Shown here: positions 15,252 to 24,642 of the stretch, one piece after another
How the letters are laid out: the number at the start of each line of letters is the position of its first letter
Numbering within the stretch: position 1 is the first letter of the stretch
Assembly: GCA_021781655.1 (NCBI GenBank)
Contig: JAJXWJ010000011.1
Span: forward strand, 1 to 64,000
Reading direction: 5' to 3'
Source of the DNA: Bacillota bacterium
Lineage (GTDB): Bacteria; Bacillota; Clostridia; Clostridiales; Clostridiaceae
Length of the DNA stretch: 64,000 nucleotides
The notes under the pieces: generated by a model
The model's input: the letters and a program-made list of their open reading frames with translations, nothing else
What the model was told of the DNA's origin: nothing
Database searches by the model: none
Translations under genes and position numbers: made by a program

Positions 15252-15941
15252 TCACCCCCTTATTTCTTCAAGGGCGTTAATGATTTCACCACTATTTGCT
15301 TTTAGTTTTAACTCTCCTCCAGAATTTATAATTAGCTTTCCATTATTTAATAGTATTTGTGTTGATAGTTCTGAAAGCTTTTGTAAAGTTCCAAAATCAA
15401 ATACTATTTTAAGCGGTTTAATAAATAGCATTCCTTTAACTGCTGTATCTAATCCATTTTGATCCTTTAAACCAAAATGTTCATTAAATGCAATAATAAA
15501 ACTTCCATTTGCATTTTCAATATTAAACCCAGAAATGTTTTGTTCCTTTTCTTTAACCGTTGAAGCTTTTTCTTCATCATTAGCATTTAAAACTTCATTT
15601 ATTATAGCTGTAAATTTTTTTGAATCGATAGGTTTTATTACATAATTTTTTGCACCATTTTTTATTGCTTCGAACACCATTTGTTTTTGATTTAAGGCAC
15701 TAACCATAATAATTTTAGCATCTTTATGTTTTTTTATTATGGCTTCTACAGCATCAACACCATTCATATTTGGCATTGTAATATCCATTGTAACCAAATC
15801 TGGTTTTAATTCAGAATATAAAATTATAGCCTGTCTTCCATCTGCTGCTTCCCCAATTACTTTGTGGCCATTTTCTTCAAATATCATACAAAGGTTTTTT
15901 CTCATTACGCTTGAATCATCTACTACTAAAATGTTTGCCAT
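15252..15941 (-). CDS. Response regulator with a C-terminal STAS-like domain
   Basis: A 229-aa protein. The receiver domain (1-120) has the acidic pair in VVDDSS, the phospho-acceptor Asp in LVTMDITMP and the Lys in KPID. After a charged linker, the C-terminal ~95 residues (NGSFIIAFNEHFG onward) resemble a STAS-like or CheX-like alpha/beta fold. No DNA-binding domain is present, so it probably relays phosphate or regulates a partner protein. GGAGGTG precedes the ATG, which directly abuts the stop of the kinase gene, so the two are translated together. Confidence 0.82.
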   Translation of the reverse strand: MANILVVDDSSVMRKNLCMIFEENGHKVIGEAADGRQAIILYSELKPDLVTMDITMPNMNGVDAVEAIIKKHKDAKIIMVSALNQKQMVFEAIKNGAKNYVIKPIDSKKFTAIINEVLNANDEEKASTVKEKEQNISGFNIENANGSFIIAFNEHFGLKDQNGLDTAVKGMLFIKPLKIVFDFGTLQKLSELSTQILLNNGKLIINSGGELKLKANSGEIINALEEIRG

Positions 15942-18782
15942 TTATTCTTTCACCTCCGAAAAATCTATAAAAGTCTTATCATCCAAAAGAAGCAAACTTA
16001 TATCAAATTCACATTCGTTATTAGTTAATTTGCAACTTAAAATTTCTGATTGCATGTATTTCACATAAGCATCGCTATTAGAAAGCACCGCAGGTATACT
16101 TATATGAAAAAAATAACTGGTATTTTCATACTTACCAAAGCTATAACCAAGTATTGTGTTTGAGATTTCTCCTAAAACCCCTTCTATATAATTTATTATA
16201 TCATCTTCCTTAACTTTTTGAAGCATAAATCCTTCAACAAGTCTTCTACCCATAGCTTCATTTATGCTAATCATTACAATTGCATTTAGACTGCCTTTTA
16301 AAGTTAACAATGCTGTTATTTTGTTTAAAGTTATACTATTTCCTGCACTTATTTTGCTATCGATCATATCTATTCCAATTTGATTTTTAAGTATTTCTTT
16401 AGCCGTTAATGCTACATCCTTACAAAATTTTTCAGGTAGCAATGCGTAATTTTCATCTGCATCAAGCTTTGGCAAAGTAATCTCAAATCTTGTTCCAAAA
16501 TCTTTTTTACTGCTTATTTCTATTGTTCCACTAAGTTCATTTACCTTTTCTTTAACAACAGACATACCTACTCCTCTACCAGAAATAAAATTTGCACTTT
16601 CTTTTGTAGTTATGCCATGTTCAAAAATAAAACTCATTATTTCGTTTTCCGACATTTTGTTTAGTTCCTCTGCAGTATATAAACCATCTTTCAATACCTT
16701 TTCCTTTATTCTATCTAAATCTATTCCTCTTCCATCATCAGAAATAATAATTTTAAATTTATCATTATTATCTTTAATTTCACAAGAAATCGTTCCAAAA
16801 GATGACTTATTCTTCTCGATTCTTTCATCCTCAGTTTCTATTCCATGGTCTGCAGCATTTCTAAATATATGAACTATAGATTTAATGACATCATTATATA
16901 AAACCGTATCTAACATTATATCATCACCTACTATTTCAAAGGTATTAATATTTTTCTCTAACCTTTCAGCAAGCTTTTCCACATAATCAGTATATATTTT
17001 CAAAGCATCTTTAATCGACTTATACCTTAACCTTTGTATCATAGGCAATATAGCTTTGCATTCATTTGCAGGTAATGTTTTCTGAATTATTTTTTCTATT
17101 TCTATTAATTTGTCTTTGTTAATGTAACAAAAATCATTTTGCTTTGTAAAATCTTTACCGGCATATTTCTCAATTATTTCTATATCCTCTTGAAGCCAAG
17201 CTGTTAATTTTGAAAAATCAAAACTTGAAATACATTTTTCTTCATTATTTTCATATATTTTATTTTCAAGTTCATCTAAATGTTTAACTACATTTATTAA
17301 TTCATATTGACTGAAATTTCCCTTAAAGGTATGGAGCTGTCTTAAAACTTCATCATACTTCATTTCTACAATTTTTTTATTTATATCCACAAAAAACTTT
17401 TCGTAATCTGTAACTAGCTGCCTAAAATCATCGATATTTATTATTACTTTAACTACCATTTTAAGTATATTACTTTCTTCTTCTCTTTGTTTTTCTAGAG
17501 ATCTCTTTTCAGTAATATCAGTTATTTTAACCATAATTGTATCTATATTTTTTTCGTTTTTAACAATTTTATATGATAAGGTAACTATAAAATTATTAAT
17601 TCCAAGTTCTTCTGGTAGCAGCGTGAAAAATATATTTCTTTTGTATACTTCTTCATCAAATATTTTTTCAAACAACTCGTCCATAAATTTTCTTGAATTT
17701 TCATTTTGGCTAAAAATTAAATTTGATAGTTTTTGTCCACTTATATTTTTTCCAAAAAATCTTTCGCATTCTAAACTGTATTCATCATGAATTAATAAAT
17801 TTTTATTAAAGGTTAAAATACCTTGTTCTACATTGTCAAAAAGGTTTTTTAGCTTTAAATTTTTATTATCTAATTTATTATTTATGCTTTCTAGTTTTTT
17901 ACTTGCTTCGATTAAAGTTTCATTTTGTGCTTCTAATTCACTATTTTGATTTGCCATTGCACTTATATAATCATGCATTTTAGAAATAATAACATTTGTA
18001 TGATTAGCTAACCTCTCCACTTCTAAAATCGGTTTTCTAAATTTAATCTCGCTTTTCATTGCTGCTTCTATATTTCCGTTTGCTAACTCATTCATCCTTT
18101 TATCTAAATCGATAAGGGGCCAAGTTAATACATTAATTAGTACCCTTGCAATAAGCCTAGAAATAAGCATTGTTATTATAAATAAAAGCAAGAAGGTTGT
18201 AATCAAACCTAAATATCCATATATTATTATTAACGGATTTAATTTAACAAACATCTTAAAATGAATGTTTCCAGAATTATCTATAAGATTAGTAGAGTTA
18301 GTAACTTCTAATGCATTAATTATTTTTGAAATATATATATTTTTTAAAATAGGTATGTTTTCCGAATCGTAAACAACCTTCCCATTTTCCTCAATAGTAT
18401 ATTCAATTGTAAGCATCTGATCATTTATTGGACTGGAACCTTTTATGGGAATTCCTTTATTTATATCTTTTTTTTGAATTTCTGTTGGTAAAAAAACATA
18501 TGGAAAACCTAAGTTTTTAAAAATTTCATTATATTTTGACACATTTTCACTATATGTCCCTAAACTTTTATTACCTGCTGCCACTCTATTATATTGGTCT
18601 TCAAATTGATGGCTCATTCCATCTCCAGCATTATAGGAAATCATATCACCGAAACTTCTTAGTAATATTCCAAGTATAATTATAATAGCACTCATAACTA
18701 TGAGAAGACTATATGAATTGATTTTCATAGTAAGATGGTTCATTCGTTTCTTAAGACTAGGCTTTTTATTATCGTATGTCAT
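15942..18782 (-). CDS. Membrane sensor kinase with Hpt, CheA-type ATPase and CheX-like C-terminus
   Basis: A 946-aa protein. Two transmembrane segments (about 25-50 and 190-215) flank an extracellular sensor region. A HAMP-like segment, a coiled coil and a PAS-like domain follow, then an Hpt domain with the phospho-acceptor His in LHTFKGNFSQ. Next is a CheA-type HATPase (HIFRNAADHG, DDGRGIDL, SGRGVGMSVV), and the C-terminal ~150 residues include GEISNTILG, the E..N pattern of CheC/CheX phosphatases. There is no HisKA or CheW domain. Phosphate would move from the ATPase to the Hpt His and then to the adjacent receiver protein. The open frame starts five codons earlier, but GAGGTG lies 7 nt before the ATG used. 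CheX assignment is the weakest part. Confidence 0.83.
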   Translation of the reverse strand: MTYDNKKPSLKKRMNHLTMKINSYSLLIVMSAIIIILGILLRSFGDMISYNAGDGMSHQFEDQYNRVAAGNKSLGTYSENVSKYNEIFKNLGFPYVFLPTEIQKKDINKGIPIKGSSPINDQMLTIEYTIEENGKVVYDSENIPILKNIYISKIINALEVTNSTNLIDNSGNIHFKMFVKLNPLIIIYGYLGLITTFLLLFIITMLISRLIARVLINVLTWPLIDLDKRMNELANGNIEAAMKSEIKFRKPILEVERLANHTNVIISKMHDYISAMANQNSELEAQNETLIEASKKLESINNKLDNKNLKLKNLFDNVEQGILTFNKNLLIHDEYSLECERFFGKNISGQKLSNLIFSQNENSRKFMDELFEKIFDEEVYKRNIFFTLLPEELGINNFIVTLSYKIVKNEKNIDTIMVKITDITEKRSLEKQREEESNILKMVVKVIINIDDFRQLVTDYEKFFVDINKKIVEMKYDEVLRQLHTFKGNFSQYELINVVKHLDELENKIYENNEEKCISSFDFSKLTAWLQEDIEIIEKYAGKDFTKQNDFCYINKDKLIEIEKIIQKTLPANECKAILPMIQRLRYKSIKDALKIYTDYVEKLAERLEKNINTFEIVGDDIMLDTVLYNDVIKSIVHIFRNAADHGIETEDERIEKNKSSFGTISCEIKDNNDKFKIIISDDGRGIDLDRIKEKVLKDGLYTAEELNKMSENEIMSFIFEHGITTKESANFISGRGVGMSVVKEKVNELSGTIEISSKKDFGTRFEITLPKLDADENYALLPEKFCKDVALTAKEILKNQIGIDMIDSKISAGNSITLNKITALLTLKGSLNAIVMISINEAMGRRLVEGFMLQKVKEDDIINYIEGVLGEISNTILGYSFGKYENTSYFFHISIPAVLSNSDAYVKYMQSEILSCKLTNNECEFDISLLLLDDKTFIDFSEVKE

Positions 18783-18903
18783 AATTCTGCACCTCATAAT
18801 TAAAACTGTACTGGTAGAAATTGTCGTTTTTTATTTGTTTTTTAAATTTATATTACTATAATAGCATTATATATATGTTGTTTCAATTGATTATAAGTTT
18901 ATT

Positions 18904-19701
18904 TTAATAGTATTCCGTTACGCTTTTATATAGCTTCTTTGTTTCCTCCCACCTTCCTGTGCAATTTAGTACTACAAAAATAACATCATGACCTTTAATA
19001 TTAATTGAACTGACAAGGCACTTTCCAGCACCACCTGTAAAGCCAGTTTTAACTCCATTAGCTTCTGGAATAAGATACAATATTTTATTTATATTATTAT
19101 AACTTCTAGTAAAGCCTTCAGCTCTGCCATCAACAACCTTGCTTGCAACTATTTTGTTGAAAATAGCATTTTCTTTAGCTTTAGCTGTAATAATTGCTAA
19201 ATCGTATGCTGTGCAGTAATGATTTTGACTATCTAATCCATGGGGTGACTCAAAATGTGTATTAAAAGCTCCTATTACAAGGGCATATTCATTCATAAGC
19301 TTTAAAAAACTAGGAATATCTCCACTAATCCCTTCAGCTAATGCAATAGCAGCATCATTGCCAGACCTAAGCATAAGACCATATAATAGTTCTCTAATGG
19401 TTATATTTTCTCCAGCTCTATAACCTACTGTTGAGCCTCTAATACTTGTTGCTTTTTTTGAAATAGTAACTTTTTTGTCTAAATCACCATACTTTATGGC
19501 CACTAAGGCAGTCATAATTTTAGTTGTACTAGCAATAGGAATTAATTCTTCTGCATTTTTTTCATATAATACTTTTTTTGATTTTGAGTCCATAACGATT
19601 GCTGCTCTAGCATTAACTTTAACTTCTTGTGCGTAACAAATGGTAGAAAGCATATCAAAAATAATAATCATTGTAATTATTAATAATAGTGTTCTCTTCA
19701 T
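18904..19701 (-). CDS. dacF: D-alanyl-D-alanine carboxypeptidase (DacF/PBP5-like, single domain)
   Basis: A 265-aa exported penicillin-binding protein with a signal peptide (about 1-24, ending CYAQ). The three active-site motifs are present: STTK (SxxK), SGN in RSGNDAA, and KTG in VKTGFTGGAG. It trims the terminal D-Ala from peptidoglycan stem peptides outside the membrane. Unlike the second copy at 22.2 kb it lacks the C-terminal PBP5 domain and membrane anchor. It is divergent from ytfI-ytfJ, and a sporulation-related role (cortex modification) is plausible but not shown. Confidence 0.88.
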   Translation of the reverse strand: MKRTLLLIITMIIIFDMLSTICYAQEVKVNARAAIVMDSKSKKVLYEKNAEELIPIASTTKIMTALVAIKYGDLDKKVTISKKATSIRGSTVGYRAGENITIRELLYGLMLRSGNDAAIALAEGISGDIPSFLKLMNEYALVIGAFNTHFESPHGLDSQNHYCTAYDLAIITAKAKENAIFNKIVASKVVDGRAEGFTRSYNNINKILYLIPEANGVKTGFTGGAGKCLVSSINIKGHDVIFVVLNCTGRWEETKKLYKSVTEYY

Positions 19702-19821
19702 GGTATCACCCTTCTCATTTCTTATAACTTTATTATTTGTATATCAAAATTATTTATTCCGATTGATTATTTATAATAAAATTGTCAATAATGTAAATAT
19801 ACTTATTGGGGAGGTAATTTT

Positions 19822-20379
19822 GTGTTTTCTTTAATTTTAATTTTTATTATTTTATTTATTCCACTTCCAATATCTATAAAATTCATCTTTAATAACAATG
19901 CCTTTAGTTTTTATATTTACAATAAAAAAATAGATTATACTAGGCGAGTTTCTAAAAAAGCAAAGCATAAAATTAAAAGTGAAGATGTCATCACAAAATT
20001 AAAGCGCTATATTAATTTAGCAAAAAAAATCCGACGACATTTAAAAAATTGTATACTAAAACCTATTGCTTTTTTTACTTTTAATATAAATTATGGTTTT
20101 GAGGATGCTTTTCAAACTGGAATCCATTACGGAACCTTTAACCTTATACCTACATTAATTAAAGAAAATATAGACAGTTATATTAAATTATTTAAATTTC
20201 AATTTAATATAATTCCAGACTTTGAAAATAAAAAATTTGATTTTAATTCAAAATGCATATTATGGATAAGTTTAGCAAACACTATTTTCATTGCAGTAGT
20301 GATTTTTTATGAATATTTAATTCAATTGCAAAGATTAAAACATTTAGGAGATGACTATTATGGAAACACATCCAATTGA
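19822..20379 (+). CDS. ytfI: DUF2953 family protein (YtfI-like)
   Basis: A 185-aa protein with one N-terminal hydrophobic segment (about 1-20), a basic region and a C-terminal hydrophobic stretch, matching DUF2953/YtfI proteins. A GTG start follows GGGGAGG. The family is sporulation-associated and in Bacillus subtilis sits directly before ytfJ (gerW), the same order as here. The role is unknown. The stop overlaps the start of ytfJ by about 20 nt. Confidence 0.72.
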   Translation: MFSLILIFIILFIPLPISIKFIFNNNAFSFYIYNKKIDYTRRVSKKAKHKIKSEDVITKLKRYINLAKKIRRHLKNCILKPIAFFTFNINYGFEDAFQTGIHYGTFNLIPTLIKENIDSYIKLFKFQFNIIPDFENKKFDFNSKCILWISLANTIFIAVVIFYEYLIQLQRLKHLGDDYYGNTSN

Positions 20380-20779
20380 AAATTTAATGAAGCAAACCAT
20401 GGAAAATTTAAGAAATATGATAGATGTAAACACTATTGTGGGTACTACAATTCGAACTGATGATGGAACCATTATCATTCCTATATCTAAAGTATCTTTA
20501 GGTTTTGCTTCCGGTGGAAGTGAATTTGATGGAAGCAGCGAAAAGGAAAACCAAAACAAAAAATTCCCTTTTGGAGGCGGAACAGGTGCCGGCGTGTCAC
20601 TAAAACCAGCTGCATTTTTAGTGTTAAAACAAAATAACGTTAGACTTTTACCTATAGATTACCAAAACTCTTATGACAAGATGATAGATTCTATTCCTCA
20701 AATAATGGAGCTATTTAAAGATGGTCTTGGCAAACATGTTGAAAATAAAGAAGAAGAAAAGAAAGAAGAGCGTACATAA
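20360..20779 (+). CDS. ytfJ: Sporulation protein YtfJ (GerW family)
   Basis: A 139-aa soluble protein. It has the conserved N-terminus HPIENLMKQTMENLRNMIDV, the VGTTIRTDDGTIIIPISKVSLGFASGG-type core (about 28-60) and a glycine-rich FGGGTGAGVSLKP turn, followed by a Lys/Glu-rich tail. In B. subtilis the orthologue is made in the forespore and needed for germination with some nutrients. The frame opens three codons earlier at an ATG fused to the AGGAG; the ATG 9 nt after AGGAG is preferred. It is coupled to ytfI and convergent with scpB. Confidence 0.9.
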   Translation: METHPIENLMKQTMENLRNMIDVNTIVGTTIRTDDGTIIIPISKVSLGFASGGSEFDGSSEKENQNKKFPFGGGTGAGVSLKPAAFLVLKQNNVRLLPIDYQNSYDKMIDSIPQIMELFKDGLGKHVENKEEEKKEERT

Positions 20780-20788
20780 GTGCGCTCT
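20767..20788 (-). terminator. Weak hairpin between convergent ytfJ and scpB
   Basis: AGAGCG and CGCTCT form a 6-bp stem over the two stop codons. On the minus strand it is followed by TTCTTTCTTC, so it may terminate scpB. Confidence 0.3.
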
Positions 20789-21386
20789 AATCAAGTGAAG
20801 CTTCATCTAAAATCTCTTGTTGTATTTGCTCTTCAAAGTTTTCCAACGGAGGAAGTGAATCTAGGTTTGTTATGTCAAAATATCTTATAAACTCGTCTGT
20901 TGTCTTATATAAAATCGGCCTTCCTGGAGCTTCTAACCTTCCACATTCGGATATTAATTTTTTTTCTAGAAGTGTACTTATTGCTCTATCCGATTTAACT
21001 CCTCTTATCTCATCTATGTCGATTCTTGTTACTGGTTGTTTATAAGCTATTATGGACAAAGTCTCTAGTGCCGCTTGTGACAATGCCTGTCTTGAATTTG
21101 TTTTTAAAAGCTTTTGTATGTAATCATTGTTTTCTGATTTAGTTGCAAATTGGTATTCTTCATTTATACAAATGATTTTAATCCCTCTTTCCGAACTATT
21201 AAAATAGGAAATCATTTCCTCTAATATTTGTTTTGTTTCATTAATATCACATTCTATTATTGAAGAAATTTCTTTTAACTTAAGTGGTTCTCCGCTCACA
21301 AATAAAAGTGACTCTATTATGGAATAAAGCAAGTTTTTTTTTGAAACTTCCTTTATTTCAAGCTGTTCTAACTTATACTTCTTCAT
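20787..21386 (-). CDS. scpB: Segregation and condensation protein B
   Basis: About 199 aa with the two winged-helix domains of ScpB: the N-terminal ESLLFVSGEPLKLKEIS and the central QAALETLSIIAYKQPVTRIDIDEIRGV signature, then a Pro-rich LEAPGRPILYKTT hairpin. It binds ScpA and the Smc ATPase to form the condensin complex that compacts and segregates the chromosome. The open frame begins at a TTG within the ribosome binding site; of two ATGs the second has the better 9-nt spacing from AAAGGA. It overlaps the end of scpA by about 14 nt. Confidence 0.93.
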   Translation of the reverse strand: MKKYKLEQLEIKEVSKKNLLYSIIESLLFVSGEPLKLKEISSIIECDINETKQILEEMISYFNSSERGIKIICINEEYQFATKSENNDYIQKLLKTNSRQALSQAALETLSIIAYKQPVTRIDIDEIRGVKSDRAISTLLEKKLISECGRLEAPGRPILYKTTDEFIRYFDITNLDSLPPLENFEEQIQQEILDEASLD

Positions 21387-22131
21387 GTTCATGTATCCTT
21401 TCAATAAATATTTCTCTAAAGCTTGATTCTTGAATTATTTTGATATCTCTAAGTTTTATTAGTTCTAGTAGCGCTAAAAAGGTTACTACAACTTCTATTT
21501 TACTGCTACATTCACTTTTAATATTTGAAAATAAAATTCTATCCTCCAAATCAAATTTATGTAACAAGCTTTCCATTTTATCTTCAATTCTATATTTATC
21601 AACTGGTATTTCGCTGCTAATTCTATTTTCCGTGTTGATTTTACTCAAGTATGTACTCATTAATTTATCAAATAACTTATATAAATCAAGCATAGTAATA
21701 TTTTTGAATAAATCTTCACAAAGCTCGTCTTTTTCCTGAATATCGTTTATTATTTCCGGTTTTTTAGTATATATAACTCCAGTTTTTTCTTCCCGAACCT
21801 TTAAATAATCTGCTATCATTTTATATTTTTTATATTCAACAAGTTTAAATATGAGTGCCTTTGCGGGATCTTCCTCTTTTGAGTCCTCCTCATCTTCGTT
21901 AGTCTTGGGAAGCAATAGTTTAGATTTCATTTCTAAAAGACTAGCTGCTATTACTATGAATTCTGATGCGATTTCCAAATCCATTTCTTTCATAACCTTA
22001 AGATAATCTAAATATTGAGTAGTTATTTCATGCAACCTAACATTATATATATCCATTTCATTTTTTTTAATTAAATGCAATAGCAAATCAAAGGGACCTT
22101 CAAAGTTTTCAATCTTAATCGTAAGTGCCAT
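21373..22131 (-). CDS. scpA: Segregation and condensation protein A
   Basis: A 252-aa kleisin with the diagnostic N-terminus FEGPFDLLLHLIKKNEMDIYNV. A following helical region reads YLDYLKVMKEMDLEIASEFIVIAASLLEMKSKLLLP in two halves, and the C-terminal winged helix contains FLALLELIKLRDI. It bridges the heads of the Smc dimer and recruits ScpB. It heads the scpAB pair and follows dacF on the same strand after a hairpin. Confidence 0.95.
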   Translation of the reverse strand: MALTIKIENFEGPFDLLLHLIKKNEMDIYNVRLHEITTQYLDYLKVMKEMDLEIASEFIVIAASLLEMKSKLLLPKTNEDEEDSKEEDPAKALIFKLVEYKKYKMIADYLKVREEKTGVIYTKKPEIINDIQEKDELCEDLFKNITMLDLYKLFDKLMSTYLSKINTENRISSEIPVDKYRIEDKMESLLHKFDLEDRILFSNIKSECSSKIEVVVTFLALLELIKLRDIKIIQESSFREIFIERIHEHEEV

Positions 22132-22151
22132 AATATCTCCTTTTTTAATAC

Positions 22152-22191
22152 AAATAGCCTAAGTATATTTTAACATATCTTTAGGCTATTT
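22152..22191 (-). terminator. Hairpin between dacF and scpA
   Basis: An 11-bp perfect stem (AAATAGCCTAA and its complement) with an 18-nt loop lies just after the dacF stop. The T run that follows on the minus strand is short, so termination may be partial. Confidence 0.55.
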
Positions 22192-22207
22192 TTATATATA
22201 ATTTTAT

Positions 22208-23398
22208 CTATATAGCATTGTCAAAGACTCTGCTCAAATTGAATTTAAAATTATCAAATATTCCACCTTTTTTTACATCTCTATCGCAATATATATTTAC
22301 CTTTGCAAATGGCTTTCCATCTTGGTAATATTCACAATAACCAATTATACTATTCTTTTTATACCCTTTATCACTTTTATTATAAAAACATTTAAAATCT
22401 ATTTTCTTATCTGTTCCTTTTTCTACAACTAAACTTAAATCTTCACTAGCCTTTGCTAAGAAAAATTTATCACCTTTTTTATTTAAATTAACCTTTTCAA
22501 TAACTCCATCTTTAGTTGCTATCTTTTTTGCTTCAAATTTTGAAAATCCATAAGTCATAAGCATTGCTGCATCTCTATTCCTTACCTTATAAGTTGGTGC
22601 ACCCATAATTACTGCTAAAACTCTAACTCCATCTTTAACTGCCGTAGCAGATATGCAGTATTTAGCCTCATCAGTAAAACCAGTTTTTAGTCCATCACAG
22701 CCTTTATAAAATCTAACTAATTTATTATGATTAACAAGGCCAATAGGAGTTTTTCTTCCTTCTGTGATTGTTTCCATATAAGTACCTGAATATTTTAAAA
22801 TATCTTTATGCTTTAATAGTTCCTGAGACATTAAAGCAATATCATAGGCACTGCTAAAATGACCTTCTGCACTAAGTCCAGTACAATTTTTAAAAGCTGT
22901 ATCTTTCATGTTTAGTGCTACTGCTTTTTCATTCATCATTTTAACAAAAGCTTCCTCACTGCCAGCAACATACTCTGCCATTGCCACTGCTGCATCATTT
23001 CCTGATGCAATGGCTATTCCCTTTAAAAGTTCTTCTACAGTTCTAACCTCTCCATTGTCTAATATCATGGAACTTCCACCCATTTTTTTTGCATTTTCAC
23101 TTACTGTAACCTTATCTCCATAATTCATCTTACCACTATCTATTTTTTCCATAATTAATAGCATAGTCATTATTTTTGTAACAGATGCAGGGGCAAATTT
23201 TTCGTGACTATTTTTTTCGAATATTACTTTTCCTGTAGTGGGCTCTACTAAAATTGCAGACCTTGCATCCACATTCATTGCACTACTATTAGAATCATTT
23301 TTTTCTTCCTCCACGGCATAGGCAACATTTGCAAAATTAAGATTTATTAATATAACAGCACAAGACAAGCTAACAAGTAACTTGTTCCATTTTTTCAT
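22208..23398 (-). CDS. dacF: D-alanyl-D-alanine carboxypeptidase with PBP5 C-terminal domain
   Basis: A 396-aa exported serine carboxypeptidase with a signal peptide (about 1-28, YAVEEE). Motifs are SxxK (ASVTKIMT), SGN (ASGNDAAVAMAEY) and KTG (GLKTGFTDEAKY). The last ~110 residues form the PBP5-type beta domain, and the chain ends in an amphipathic stretch (NFKFNLSRVFDNAI) that could attach it to the membrane. It removes the terminal D-Ala of stem pentapeptides and so limits cross-linking. Position next to scpAB, xerD and spoIIM is the usual clostridial arrangement. Confidence 0.93.
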   Translation of the reverse strand: MKKWNKLLVSLSCAVILINLNFANVAYAVEEEKNDSNSSAMNVDARSAILVEPTTGKVIFEKNSHEKFAPASVTKIMTMLLIMEKIDSGKMNYGDKVTVSENAKKMGGSSMILDNGEVRTVEELLKGIAIASGNDAAVAMAEYVAGSEEAFVKMMNEKAVALNMKDTAFKNCTGLSAEGHFSSAYDIALMSQELLKHKDILKYSGTYMETITEGRKTPIGLVNHNKLVRFYKGCDGLKTGFTDEAKYCISATAVKDGVRVLAVIMGAPTYKVRNRDAAMLMTYGFSKFEAKKIATKDGVIEKVNLNKKGDKFFLAKASEDLSLVVEKGTDKKIDFKCFYNKSDKGYKKNSIIGYCEYYQDGKPFAKVNIYCDRDVKKGGIFDNFKFNLSRVFDNAI

Positions 23399-23511
23399 TT
23401 TTATTTCACCCTTTCATAAAATGTATTATGAAATTATTTTCCCCATTTATCAAAAAAATATCGCAATTTATCAAAAAAAGAAAAATGGTGCTGTTTATAA
23501 ATTTTAAAATT

Positions 23512-24387
23512 TTACGCTCTTGGATGAGTACTTCTATATATTTCTGCTATCTTGCTTTTTTTTGAAATACTTGCATAAATTTGCGTGGTAGCTAATGCTC
23601 CGTGTCCTAAAAGTTCTTGAATAGTTTTAATATCCGCTCCATTTTGTAACAAATGAACTGCAAAAGAATGTCTTAATGTGTAACAATTTATCTTTTTCTT
23701 TATATTTGCTTCCTTTGCATAATGTTTGACTATTTTCCAAAAACCTTGTCTAGTCATTTTGTAGCCTTGTAAATTAAAAAACAAATAGTCTAAACCTTGT
23801 ACATTATATTCGTTTCTAATTTTTATGTATTTCTCTAGACATTTTACTGAAATAGAACCAATTGGAATTATTCTTTCAGAAGCCTTTGCATCAAGACATT
23901 TTATATAATTGAGCTTTAAATTAATATCATCCACTTTTAGATTTAAAAGTTCAGATACTTTTATTCCTGCAGCATACATTAATTCTAACATTGCCTTATC
24001 CCGAATTCCTTTATTTCCCCCTATATCTGGTGCTTCTAAAAGTATATCTACCTCTTCAACCGTCAATATTTCAGGTAAAAAACGTTTGATTTTAGGTGCT
24101 TCATATTGAGAAACCGGATTTTTTTTTATAATTTCTTTATTATAAAGATATTTATAAAAGTTTCTAAGCACAACAATATTTCTAGTTATCGATGATACTG
24201 CTTTTTTCTCTTCTTTTAAAAAATGAACATATTCTAATATGGTTATGGGCTCTATTGTTAATATATTTTCATTTTTTTCACTCAAAAAATCAACAAATCT
24301 AGTCAAATCTCTTAAATAAGCTTCCACTGTGTTAGAAGCAGCTTTAGTTTTTAAAACTTGTATGTAACTTAAAACAAATTCATCCAT
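23512..24387 (-). CDS. XerD-like tyrosine recombinase with substituted active-site residues
   Basis: A 291-aa protein with the full Xer layout: an N-terminal SAM-like DNA-binding domain (1-90) and a C-terminal catalytic domain. The nucleophile Tyr271 (TTQIYAS), Arg239 (TLRHSF) and His262 (LLGHG) are present. However, the first catalytic Arg, normally in GLRVSEL, is Lys143 (GIKVSEL). The His of HxLRH is Tyr236, and the beta-hairpin GKG Lys aligns with Ala167 (DAKASER), though Lys168 is next to it. The frame is intact, with AGGAGA before the ATG and the conserved dacF/spoIIM neighbourhood, so it is not an obvious pseudogene. It may be impaired, altered in chemistry, or dependent on a partner. 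The dif recombinase role is uncertain. Confidence 0.82.
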   Translation of the reverse strand: MDEFVLSYIQVLKTKAASNTVEAYLRDLTRFVDFLSEKNENILTIEPITILEYVHFLKEEKKAVSSITRNIVVLRNFYKYLYNKEIIKKNPVSQYEAPKIKRFLPEILTVEEVDILLEAPDIGGNKGIRDKAMLELMYAAGIKVSELLNLKVDDINLKLNYIKCLDAKASERIIPIGSISVKCLEKYIKIRNEYNVQGLDYLFFNLQGYKMTRQGFWKIVKHYAKEANIKKKINCYTLRHSFAVHLLQNGADIKTIQELLGHGALATTQIYASISKKSKIAEIYRSTHPRA

Positions 24388-24423
24388 AATATTCTCCTGT
24401 TTTATAATATGTTATATAAAATA

Positions 24424-24642
24424 TCAACTCATCAATAGCTTCATTAAATAAAGAAAATTATTTATGATTTTTTCATCTGCACTTAAAACATTATATACCA
24501 AAATGCTATTTGAATAAATTTTTTCCTTGCAAATAAAAAAATATAAAATGAAATCTATAGTTCTCGGTAAAAGTGCTCCAAAAATCAAAAGCACAATAAA
24601 GCATTTTAGAAATGTAATAATTCCAATGAAATTATATTTCAA
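24424..24642 (-). CDS. Small membrane protein following spoIIM
   Basis: About 72 aa with two hydrophobic segments (about 4-25 and 27-42) and a polar tail. A TTG start 8 nt after AGGAAG is preferred to the GTG three codons earlier. It overlaps the end of spoIIM by 11 nt, indicating translational coupling and perhaps joint function. No family was recognised. Confidence 0.5.
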   Translation of the reverse strand: MKYNFIGIITFLKCFIVLLIFGALLPRTIDFILYFFICKEKIYSNSILVYNVLSADEKIINNFLYLMKLLMS

